Of a DNA stretch of 64,000 bases, positions 21,728-32,161 are shown in pieces. Under the pieces are notes generated by a model, which saw only the letters and a program-made list of their open reading frames with translations, did not search any database and had not been told where the DNA came from. A program made the translations under genes and the position numbers. Origin of the DNA: Meira nashicola (lineage: Eukaryota > Basidiomycota > Exobasidiomycetes > Exobasidiales > Brachybasidiaceae); assembly GCA_001600355.1 (NCBI GenBank), contig BCJU01000008.1:46870-110869 (forward strand), given 5' to 3'. The first letter of the stretch is position 1. The number at the start of each line of letters is the position of its first letter.

Positions 21728-21832
21728 TGGCGTCTCGAACTGACGTCTCGAACTGGGGCGACGAAATCGATTTAGTGCTCCAAATTTATTCGTGGTTCCC
21801 TTCTGATCAGCGATGTTGATGCTATTACACAA

Positions 21833-23682
21833 GGCTGCAAGGAGCTAAAAAAGATTCGTGGAGTAGTTGTTTCTGAGGCAAGGTGGTTAGACACATTGCA
21901 ACGTTGCACGTGGTTCGGAATCTGCTTAGCGCGCAATGTCGCCGTAATACGCGATTTAGAAATTTACATGCGCCCTCCTATTGTCTGATTTTCCAGTGTT
22001 AAGATGAAATGTATTAAGGGCAACAAACACACTCACGCTCTCAAAACTCCAGCAAGAGCAATTACTTCTGCGTCCATGGACCTGATCATTGATTTTGCTT
22101 TTTGTTGCAGAGAGCTTACAGCGCGGTATCTCTAATTTTCTTCAGACTGTGCCAAAATGCACAGGGAAAGTGATGAGAGGTTAGTCTAGAACATCCTTTT
22201 CCAACAAACGCTGTAAAAAAAGCAGGAAAATAGTAGTGCGAAGAGCCTCAAACGCTTCAAACGGGGCAAGATGGATCAAAAGGGATTGAGGGTAATATAC
22301 GCTGGGATAGAGTGAAACCCAGAGAGAAGTCTAATTCTGAATGTGCGGTACAAAAGGAGGAGATAGCCGGATAAAAAGATTTATTTTGGTAGGCTAAAAT
22401 TATCCTGGAAAGACGTGAAAAGCCAAGATCAAATTTTGAGAAACTAGAAACAAGGGGTGCAACAGGCGATGGTCACGGTGCGAATCCTTGACAAAGGTCC
22501 AGCTTTGATGGCAAGAAGAGGTTGCTCAAGGGTCTCGGACGCTGGTCTTCGCTTAGTGGCTACTATTTAAGATTACATTGTACGTGCGCAAGGCGCACGG
22601 TTGCTTATGTCATCCGAGTAGTACTAACAAAATTAAATTCGCAGGTCAAGAGAGTGTACATCTATTGATCAAATCATGGAAGACGACCACGCTTCGCAAC
22701 ATAGAATACGCGAGGCTCGCGCGGGGTGATACGACATGTCGGATAATCCAAACGTTTAGACAACTTGTTGATCATAATGGGCTGGTGTCAACATAGAAGA
22801 GCAAAATACATTCGGAGACCGAATTCAAAGTTTACTTAACAATCCAGTTTTTCTATTGTTTTGTTTCATTGCTCCAGGCAACGGGATAATGTGGACTGGC
22901 TTTAAGCTCCGGAATTTTCATTTGGTGTTTATGTATGTGTGGACTACAAGCCACAAAAGGAAATCTCAAAGTGATTAAATCTTTATCACAATGATTGTAC
23001 TGATTGTATAAGAAGATAAAATGACGAACCGACGGTGGACACTACGTCATATCGAATTCTCCGAAAACGAAAAAAAAAAATTGTTTCTAGATTCTCTGTT
23101 ATCTTTCCCTTAATCTTCCAGCGCAGCGCCAAGACCGTATGTAGCGCTGCGTTGCGCTTTTGCTTTTGCTTATCTCTTCGTAAGTTTTAGGGCTGTTACA
23201 TTTCTTTGATCAATAAAGACATTTGATAGAAGCGCTCGCAACAGTGTCAATTTACATTCCTTCCAAATCGAAACCTCGGCGATTTTTAATGGAAAGAAAA
23301 GTAAAAAGACTTAAAAAAGAAAGAAGCAGGCGTTCATAATTCAAATAAGTAAAATGAGCATCAGTCCAAACATTGAGACGTTTTGATCTTGAACTCAATA
23401 AATCATTATTTAGAATTTAGCTTTTGCCAAGAATTTGGCTTAGCGCTTCATGTTATCTATTACACGCTCGTCAGTATGATATCTTTCTGCGTTCAAGCAT
23501 TGTGACAAGATGTTTTTGGTTTATTAGACTCAACATGGCCACTGTATCCCCTAAGATGCAATTTATGAACGATCTATGCTGATTAGAGATCGATAGGTGG
23601 AACAACCTGTTCTTATGTAGTAAATGATTTATTTTGCCGAACTTTTTCTTCAAAAACGATCACAAACCAATTTCATAGCAAA
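21833..23682. other. intergenic, 5' flank of HNH-3
   Basis: No gene recognised; the 72-codon frame at 22578-22796 is unremarkable. From about 22950 the sequence becomes more AT-rich toward the transporter pseudogene. Confidence 0.35.
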
Positions 23683-24906
23683 ATGCAAGCTGAAAATCAA
23701 ATTTCAACACAAATTGATCAAAAAGAAAAAATGGAAGAAATCATGAAAAAGTAACATCAGAAGAACGTTTGATGCATTTCACTTGGGCTTGGTTTGTTGT
23801 TCCAATGAGCACTGGTGGTTTTGCATCACTTCTTGGTATACAGCCATATCAATCTAAAGGATTACGTACGATTGGCAAGGTTGTTTTTATATGGAATTTG
23901 GTTTTATGCTTTATGATCACTTTACTTCTTCTTCAATGTTTTATACGTTGTAGAGGTCTATTTACAAGATCGATCAAAAATCCAAGTGAAAGTATGTTTA
24001 TACCAACTTCTTTACTTACAATTGCAACGATAATACTGTGTACCCAGATTTATGGAGTACCATCAACTGGTGATTGGTTAAGGATTGTTTTACAAGTAAT
24101 TTTTTTGATTTATACTTTCATGGCTTTTACGCTTTCCATTGTTCAATATTTACATTTATTTACAGCTAAACGACTTTTGATGGAAAGTATGTTACCAACT
24201 TGGTTTTTCCCAGTCTTTCCTTCAATGCTTGTTCGCACGATTGCTGGTCCAATTTGTCAAACTCAAACGCCAACAAATGCAATGAACATTGTAGTGGCTG
24301 GCTTGGCTTTTCAAGGTCTTGGTTTTGGTCTTCAACGCCATTTATATAGTGTATTTATGACCCGACTATTGCAGTTCGGTCTGCTATTGCCAAATATGCG
24401 TCCGATAGGTTCTTTTTGTTATATGTAATGTCAAACTATCTTCTTACTGACTTCTCATTTTATTATATCCAGGAATGTTTGTTGCTGCTGGACCTCCATC
24501 ATTTACTGCTTTAGCATTGCTTACGATGTCCAATTCAATTCCAAAAAGTGACCCTTACTTTCAAGCAAATCCAATTGCAGCAGACATCCTTAGACAAATC
24601 AGTCTAGCTCTTTTTATGGGTTTTCGCATTTTGGCTTTTTGTGGTTGCATTTTTTGGAATTTTGCTAGGAATCAAATAGATGTCTTTCCACTTATCTTGG
24701 TATGCAGCCATTTTCCCAAACATTGGTTTAGTCATTGCGACGATTAAAATTGGAGAAGGTTTACAAGTTCAGCAATAAAATGAGTAGGTTCAGCTGGAAC
24801 AATCTGCTTGGCTACAATATTCGTTTTTATCACTTTCATGCATATTCGAGCCGTTTGGCCTGGTCAAATTCTATGGCCGGGAAACGATGAAGATAAAGAG
24901 ACGTAG
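23683..24906 (+). pseudogene. SLAC1/Mae1-type (TDT family) transporter pseudogene
   Basis: The order of motifs is that of fungal C4-dicarboxylate/sulfite transporters of the SLAC1/TDT family: ERLMHFTWAWFVVPMSTGG, SLLGIQPYQSKGLRTIGK, about ten hydrophobic helices, FQGLGFG, FVAAGPPSFTALAL, ATIKIGEG, then VGSAGTICLATIF, FMHIRAVWPGQILWPG and a TAG. It would sit in the plasma membrane. One intron at about 24412-24472 joins P-I to G-M-F. Defects: a frameshift in an A-rich run near 23750, one near 24690 after ARNQIDV, one near 24765, and a TGA near 24780 where the family has the Trp of KWVGSA. Codons are strongly T/A-ending, unlike the HNH or copper-fist genes, so an origin in a more AT-rich background is possible. 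Confidence 0.8.
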
Positions 24907-25436
24907 TCAAAATATAGACACACTTTAATAGAGTCAAATGGAGCAAAGACAACGCTTAATACGTGTAAACTGTGAAATTTCATTGTTTATTCTACTTACT
25001 TAGGTCAATATGCCTGCTTGTCAAATTTTACATATTTGAGCGTGTACATCCACGTGCAGGGCAATTTTGATCTGAGAGGAAGGTAAGGTGGTATATTACT
25101 GCTTTGTCTTTTGGTGTTTCTTAAGTAATACTTACAAGGGTATGAAACGCAAATTTGATATTTTGCATAACAATTTGTTCAATTTTCACCACAATCTATA
25201 AAATGCAGGAAACAACTCTATCTTAATGCTTTACTAATCTTATAGCGCTTTGGGTATACTCACCAGTATCTAAGCACGGTCCTGTATATTCTGGATTATC
25301 TCCATAAGTGGAACAATCTGACGTTCTTTTGAAACGTGAGAAAAGACTGAAGTACTAGCAAAGACTATTAACAATAAAGCGATACGTGAGAATTGCATTT
25401 TTACATTATTGCAGTGAATGGAGGGGGGCGAATTTT
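24907..25436. other. intergenic
   Basis: AT-rich flank of the transporter pseudogene. I see nothing identifiable. Confidence 0.35.
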
Positions 25437-26000
25437 TTTATCTCTTAAGCTTTCGAAAAGTCCATCAAGTGCCAACTCTAAAATCGTTCTTTGATTCAGT
25501 GAGCGCGAGCGCAAAAGGAGCAATGCCTGAAAGCTAGTGGGACTTTTCCCTCGTTCTCACAGGGGTGGTCTAGTAGTGGCTAAAGAAGGGTGATTACTCT
25601 GGTATACAAAGACACGGTGATTGCAGGTTCGAATCAATGGTTTTTTTGGGATCGTCCATGCCCCTATCATATACGAAATCACACTATACTGATCAAATTC
25701 ATTACATGACGGTTGGATATGCGTGATAGAATAATCTGATCGCTTCCTTTTTGCTCTTTGACTTTGGAATATCGTCCATATGTAGTTCTGACTTGCCTCT
25801 AATGAATGCGACCTGCTTTTTTGTGAGTCCCTCACACATTCATTTTTTGGGACATACGACGCAATCTTAGCGTGATGCGATTGCAGGCACATCTAAAAGC
25901 CACAAAGAAATTGAATCCGTTTCGCAGATGATCTAACGCGCTGAAGAAATACAGAACCTTTGCCAACGAATGATCGCGAAAGTCTTGCAAAGGCAGAGAA
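25437..26000 (+). repeat. dispersed repeat R2, copy B, with Pol III-like boxes and an insertion
   Basis: Second copy of the segment at 1997-2400. The internal A box (GGGTGGTCTAGTAGTGG, about 25565) and B box (GCAGGTTCGAATC, about 25623) are better preserved here than in copy A, and the spacing of about 60 is normal for a tRNA-type promoter. Relative to copy A there is an extra block of about 120-140 bases beginning at 25660, bounded by the direct repeats ATCGTCCAT (25651-25659 and 25771-25779). Similarity fades after about 26000; the receiver gene that follows copy A is absent. Confidence 0.6.
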
Positions 26001-27962
26001 AGTTTTACCAATAAAGACTTTGAAATCGTAGACAGGGGCCTTGGAGCAGGTGCAATCAAAGTTGTTGAGATTCGCATGCAGGTGCTTGTCACATTCCTTC
26101 ATTTCATTGCTAAGATTTCTAGTATTCTGCCGTTACAGTCGCAGAGTTATTGCATGCATTTCTTTTTACACCTTCACTTAAGATCCATATGTCAAAGGTT
26201 CAAAATCTAAGCCGTGAGGCTGAAGCGCGATTCTTTCGTGGCTTTCGGATTTTTTTTCGAACTACTTTGTACTGTCGCTGCTGGTATCGTTAATACGCTC
26301 CGGGTCATCGTTGCAACGCATGTTCTCTTTTTGATTAAAATAGGAATTTCTATTTGACGGGTGTGTGGCGACTTCGGTATGACATCTCATCGGAAGGATC
26401 ACTTACGATATCATGAATGATTTTCTGCTGCGCAGACGAGAGTAAGAGTATGATTCAGAAAACTACGCGAGCAAGATAGCTTTGCTCTACTTGTTCAAAT
26501 CCTTAGTCGTCTTCTGTAAGAAACCAGCTCCGGAAGACTTAACGCTTCCTTTGACGATATTTTAAAGACTACCGCTGCGCACCATTATTATAGCATCAGC
26601 TTTCTCAATTATTCTTCCCAAACAATTTACGTTGTCACCGGCACAAATGTAGCAGAATACAGGAATTCCCTTTGTACCGCGCGTTCCGAACTAAAATCAC
26701 CTTTGTTCCCTTTCTTTCCCAATGAGATAATCTTGGTTCTCCTTAGCTCCCCAATATGCACGCATGGTCTTCTTTGCATGAACAGTCATCGCTGAGGATC
26801 AGAGTTGAGATGTTCTTATTGCGAAGTAAGTCAGTCAGTCTCGTTCCCCATCTAACAATTTAAGACATCATACCAAGAACGTTTTCGCAGGACTTATAAT
26901 ATTTCATGCAGGTATGATGGATGTGCAATACGTCTCCACGCAGCATTTGCACGAGTAGATGATAACGCGAAGTACTAGCGCGTTTTTGCCCGGCTTCAAT
27001 GCATGTATGATCGATCCTGTTTTATATTCGTCCCTACTGCAACTCTTTTTCTTTTATCGTTAAGCGTGCTGTTTAAATTTGTTTTTGCATTTTCCTCATA
27101 AATTTTTATACTGTCTTATACTCGATCAAGACACTCAACCGCCGCACGAGAACCCACGAGCTCTGGCAAACACACACACACACACACATTGGCGGTAGTG
27201 CCACTCTGCTAGACGTGAATCCAAGTACTCGCGCGGCTGCCTTCTCATATAGAATATCGATCAAGGTATAGTATGAACGCAGGCAGAGTGCAAAGACTCC
27301 CTTGCTACTCGCGGCACATCCAGATATGCTCAGACTTATCCTCGCAAAACCGCTTCCCTATTTGTCTATAACAAAAGTATCGATCCACGTGAGAAGTATT
27401 TGTATTACCTGTGTCTTCCAAACAGCGTCTCAATTTAGCGACTCGTGATGCTTTCGAGAACGAAATGCTTCATATTCCAGCTCTTAAGTGTAATTGCGTA
27501 GCCACATGACGTACACGCATAAGAGAGATCGTACAGAAAGAAGAGCAAGATTACTATGCTATGTCGAGGACGATAATATCTGTTATCCGTATTGACACGT
27601 GTTTTGTCGACGTAAAGCTCCTTTTTCATGGTTACGTATAGCCTGCTCACTTTTCAAGACAATTAGAAAACTTTCGCACGATTTTCAATCCGTATCGTTA
27701 CGATCGATTTAAAGAGCATCAGGAAAGCCGAACTAGCATCAGAGTTCTTTAGAATCTTGATGAATCAAGTCGATCTCCACAAGGAAGAAGCAAGAAAGAC
27801 ACTTCCTGTCAACACAGACATGCTCTGCCTGTTTCTTCGAGCAGCCGATTCGATCTTCCGATATCGGTAGCCTATGCGTCATGAGACCAGAAAGATTGTA
27901 TAGATTGGGCTCAGAGAGGAAACACTGATACTCGGCTGAATACACTCCCTTTGACCTATTCC
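26001..27962. other. long intergenic stretch
   Basis: A (CA)n tract at 27170-27188 and short ORFs (27435-27650, 27739-27966, minus). No gene recognised. Confidence 0.35.
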
Positions 27963-29070
27963 TCATGGTCTTGCGGCATGCACGGCATGTGAAAAGCCCC
28001 TATAATGCATCATGACACACTGTTGATGATGCCATATCAAAAAATCGTCACGCGGCCACGAGACTGGCGGCAAACGGAATCTCTCATTTCCAAAGGTCTT
28101 TCCGTGATACGCGCGCAATCTCCCAGATCGATCATGAAATACGTGAACAGTCCATTGGACGGCATCTGACATGTGAAGAGCATTATTACACCCCCCACGT
28201 ACGTATCGGGATGCACATTGCCTTGGCCATATTGACAGTTCGAATCGATCAAAAGCATGCGAGATTTTATCTTCCAGTGGAAGGCCCATCCAGGGATGGA
28301 AGAGCCACTCTCCAGTGTATCCCAGAAGTTCTTCATATATCTGTGAGATTGACATGTAATGCATATGTGAAAAAGTCAGCCAGGCTTTACAATGTATCCT
28401 TCACGCTGCACTCACGTCTGGCCGGCTGAAAGGTACGATATGGGAAGCGGTACAATCCCAATACGGTTCGTCAGTAATCAGACAATTTGAATCCCGCGCG
28501 ACAAGATCCCACCGAAACTTGTTCTGGAGATGTAAGTGATCAGAAGTAGAGAAGATTCTTCGTTGTACTGATCTGATTTGTCGATGATCTCTTGGAATCG
28601 CTTTGAGTCGATGTTGCAGGAGATGATGCCGCAGGCCTTCCACTTCTTTTTCCTATTGGGCCTCTCGGAAAAATCTCTTGTGGCATTTCAAGCGAAGGGG
28701 AGTCTGGAGGCGATCTCGAAGTCAGAATGATTTATCAAATAGAGCAGACAGCATTCTCTTTCTTTTTCTCTTACCGTTGAAAGTCAACACATATTTACCG
28801 GGAGTCGGTGCAGAGTTTGTATCCACTGCAGTGCAACTCTCGCTCGCAACAAGCGTGATTGACCCTAGTGCGTCAGGTTCCAGACTCGTACAAGTGGAAA
28901 TGCAGTAGAAAATAAAGGCCCAATTGAGGTCTGCACTGGCTTCTAAGGATGCGACCGGTAAAATGCAGATTCTTTCCCCTGTCGATATGTGCACCTCTAT
29001 CGATGATGAATTGGGTCAGCTTGCCATAGACAGCGGGTAATGGATCGGAGCATATTGATTCTGCGATGAT
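27963..29070 (-). pseudogene. HNH-4: HNH-domain gene with a nonsense codon
   Basis: The N-terminal domain reads HYPLSMAS, then TGA at 29018-29016, then ICILPVASLEASADLNW in the same frame. Later exons give WDLVARDSNCLITD, CTASHIVPFSRPD (first His), then IYEELLGYTGEWLFHPW, GLPLEDKISHAFDRFE, VHVFHDRSGRLRAYHGK and WHHQQCVMMHYRGF, ending HAVHAARP and stop at 27963. Introns lie after SRPD and between SIWPR and the VHVF strand, as in HNH-2. The closest relative here is HNH-3. The TGA makes it a probable pseudogene unless a different first exon bypasses it. The last two thirds remain open, so inactivation would be recent. Confidence 0.7.
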
Positions 29071-30519
29071 ACTGAAAAATCCATATCGAGATCAATCAAC
29101 ACGATGTACTTTCACTATCTAGCGTGCCTAGATGATGGATGGAAGTGAGGAAATTAGTTTCGCGTATCAAAATCGAGTCTGAACCTGCTCGCTGCAACAC
29201 GCTAATAATTCGTCATCCACACATATTGTGCGTATGTACTCGACCGCGTCACCGCTCTTCTCTCGTCTACCATCTGCCTGTTATCACAAAAATGGTATTG
29301 GAGTAACAAGAAAAGGCATCGAAGATTTTCTAAAATATTTTTATAGGAGCTGATTTGCAGAATGCGCTGTAAGCAGGCACTTACTAGACACCTTCTGTGA
29401 GAAGAACGAAGGTGAGCAGCTTTTGTTGGAACTTAGGCAGTAGTAATTGTGCCACAGTTGCCTGAAGAAATCTCTCGTAATGCGCAACTCGGATGAACCG
29501 CATTATAGATACGAACGCCGCCGCAATATAAATGAAGATTTTCAATGGACGTTCAACAGAACAAACGCTTATTATTTTTCTTCTTGTGGCATTGGCATTG
29601 AAATTTGATTTGTGCGCAGACCTAAACTTGCGTGCACTAAGAAAATGATTTCTTCTAGAGGGAGGGGGTTTTTACTATATTTCTTAGCTCGACATAGAAT
29701 TGTATGCCAGGACGCGTCTGCACTACACAGAGCAGGTTTAGCTTTTCCCAGCTTTTCACCACTGCTCACGCGCGTACGAGCCATACTAACAGTTCAATTG
29801 CCGAACGATGAATAGGTTCAGGAGATATGTAAATGAAGCAATCTAGGACATCCGGAAACTGGTCACATACGTAGTGGATTTACAGACAACTTGTTGTTTT
29901 TGCGCCTTTGCGGCGCTGCGGCGCTGTAGCCGTGAGATTATTGTGTTACATGGCACAGTAACTTGCAAGCTGACTTGAAAAGAACTCGATGTCTTTTGAA
30001 GATGCGATCTTCTGATGTTCCACTATTCTCTTTTTCAAAAAGCCTCGAATTTACCAAAATCTTCCATTTTATCGATTGACTGTCAAGATGCTCAAGAAGT
30101 ACACAGCATGTTTTACTTTTCGGAGCTGTAGCTTATGGAACAGTGATTTAGAGATTAACGTCGCGGAATGACACAAGTGTTTGCTCGAAATTGAAAGTCG
30201 CACTGCCACAGGTGGCATTGCATCGGAAAATAGCTGAAAATAGGGGAGATTATACGCATTGCAATAGACTTAGCTTTATGGCACTGGAAAGGGAGTCTTC
30301 ACATCGCAACAGAATGAAATTATAGCAGCGAGGCATTACGACACACACTGCTCTGAATGTAAAGTTGATTCTAGTATGTGCTGCAGCACCAAGAATTTGC
30401 AGGAGGAGCAGGAAGTTTACCTTGAACCTAGCCTTGAGAGACCGAAACGCTCCGTGTGTTCTGAGATAATCTACATGCGCTTTTTAATGTCGCATCGGCT
30501 GATTGGGAATTCTTCGACA
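29071..30519. other. intergenic
   Basis: It holds the 5' flank of HNH-4 and the promoter side of the next gene. Overlapping 67-70 codon ORFs on both strands at 29572-29815 are unremarkable, and a tandem GCGGCGCT duplication lies near 29911. Confidence 0.35.
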
Positions 30520-30527
30520 TATAAAAG
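30520..30527 (+). promoter_or_regulatory. TATA box upstream of the ORF at 30605
   Basis: TATAAAAG, 78 bases before the ATG at 30605, a normal fungal distance. Confidence 0.4.
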
Positions 30528-30604
30528 CAAAAATATTTTTGAGCAGAATTCATAGCTCAACAATATCATCACATCATTGATTGCTCAGAGTCGAATCGAC
30601 CATC

Positions 30605-31420
30605 ATGACCTCTGCCTATCTACTCGTCCTCTTCGGTATATCTGCCGCTTTACTTCTTAGGTTGAGATTGAGACTGAGTGGGCAAATTAAACGTGCGAAC
30701 CATTGGAAAAGCATCCGAGGATCAAAAAAAGAATCTTGGCGGGTGAGTGTGCAGGGCGCTATGAAATCAACTCTGCGGGGATCTACTCTCAGCATACCTT
30801 GATTGACACATTTGAGCTCCGCCTGGTAGTCTGGGCATCGTCATGGTAAAGCACCAGAAAAATGCGAAGAAGCTGAGCCTTCATCTCGCTTGAGAAGACG
30901 TTGGCTGCCATTTCCACATCGCGTGACAAGGCCTTTGTGGTTGGACAGTATGGCGATGCATTGCGTCCATGGATCATGAAGGCGCTTACGTCAAGAACCA
31001 GCAGCAACGACAAGAAAGGTAAACACAGTGTCCTCAATTACTCATTCAGCATTCACCAAATTTCCAGGAAAAACGTTCGGTGAATTTTCAAACACAGCAA
31101 GCGTTGCAGCCACAACGGTGGCAGTTTGTTCATACTAATACGCTCTCTAATCCAGGTTTGATTAGTGAACTATCGGTTTCCATAGAAAAACAATTCTTCC
31201 CGCATTCATCAAAATCTTTACTCACGCAACTTCCCGTTATGAGTGGTGGCGGGGCTGGTGCGATGAAATCTCCACTTCAAGGTTCTGGTGGAACGGCTGT
31301 AAATGTTGTACAGCAACAACACCTTCAACTTGGAGATGCTTTATTGCATGTTACCCTCTCTACTCCAATTGAACATTTCTTTGACTTGTCACAATATAAT
31401 GAGTCTCTGTCACAATCACA
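30605..31420 (+). CDS. candidate multi-exon gene with N-terminal membrane anchor
   Basis: Exon 1 (30605-30742) encodes 46 residues with a hydrophobic start (YLLVLFGISAALLL) then Arg-rich sequence, and ends at a GTGAGT donor. An acceptor at 30792 gives an in-phase second exon (HTLIDTFELRLVVWAS). Further coding-like blocks are KAFVVGQYGDALRPWIMKAL, then across a GTAAAC..CCAG intron GKTFGEFSNTASVAATTVAV, and after another short intron ISELSVSIEKQFFPH and LGDALLHVTLSTP. The join between exons 2 and 3 is not in phase in my model, so there is either an error or decay. Family not recognised. The acid phosphatase relic begins on the opposite strand just after it. Confidence 0.4.
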
Positions 31421-31430
31421 AAAGGCAATA

Positions 31431-31925
31431 TCATTGTGTTTTTACAATATTGTAAAACAATTGTTGTACGACAAATGCATTCGTGTGGTCTTTCACTAAA
31501 GTAGAAGAATCTAAGATACCTCCATCGGTTGAGCGAATAAAATTGATTTGCAAATGCGTAACCATTCTGGAAAGATAAAGTTGCATAACTATAATCATCT
31601 GCATAAGCGAATGCATTATATCCTTGTCGATTTCCCACATCGTTTAAACCTTCGATACTTCCCGCTCCGCCTGCTACGATGTATATTGGAGCTTCTGGAT
31701 TATTTTGACCGGCAGGATCGGCCGCTCCATTGTATACGGGGAAGAGTCGTTGGGAGCTGTGAACGTGTCCGAAAACAGCCAGATCAACTCCGTATTTCTA
31801 CAACAATGGCTCAAAGGCTTTTTGACAAGGCGCACAAACGTTTGAATTTCATCCGGTACTATACCAAGGACGATGACCGGCAAGAACATACATAGCGATA
31901 CGAATATTTTCAGAAGCACGTACGA
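31431..31925 (-). pseudogene. purple acid phosphatase C-terminal relic
   Basis: This reads YVLAGHRPWYSTG, CAPCQKAFEPLL, KYGVDLAVFGHVHSSQR, PVYNGAADP, APIYIVAGGAGSIEGL, then GYNAFAYADDYSYATLSF and finally, in another frame, RSTDGGILDSSTLVKDH. GHRPWY and GHVHSSQR are the last metal-ligand blocks of metallophosphoesterases of the purple acid phosphatase family, secreted enzymes that release phosphate. Breaks: TGA after YSTG, TAG after EPLL, and a frameshift near 31555. The upstream catalytic blocks are absent, so only the last third survives. Confidence 0.8.
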
Positions 31926-32161
31926 CGATCAGTTATGTATGCGAACAATCTTAAGCGAACAATCTTACAGCGTGATGCCTTTGGCACAGGAAACGGAATG
32001 AAGCTTCACACAACATATATTCTGCTGATGGGGATTTAGATCGAAAATTGAAATTTCGATACAGTATTCGTAAAAAAAATCATTTAGCTTGCCTGTCATA
32101 TGCCCAGATCGCAGCAGGTTCCCGTATTCGCTTTTACAAGCTTTATGGCTGTTCCTCGATA

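Noticed and set aside
10187..29070. HNH genes as Cas9, restriction enzyme or group I intron homing endonuclease
   Set aside because: No RuvC motifs, methyltransferase partner, CRISPR array or self-splicing intron structure is present. The domain resembles stand-alone fungal HNH_2-type proteins.
30789..31037. Minus-strand ORF with a signal-peptide-like start (LPFLSLLLVLDVSA)
   Set aside because: The first codon is TTG, directly preceded by a stop, and the plus strand carries better-supported exons with splice sites over the same bases.
31431..31640. YADD motif on the minus strand, as in reverse transcriptases
   Set aside because: It lies in GYNAFAYADDYSYATL, directly after the GAGSIEGL block of a purple acid phosphatase C-terminus. 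No other RT motif surrounds it.
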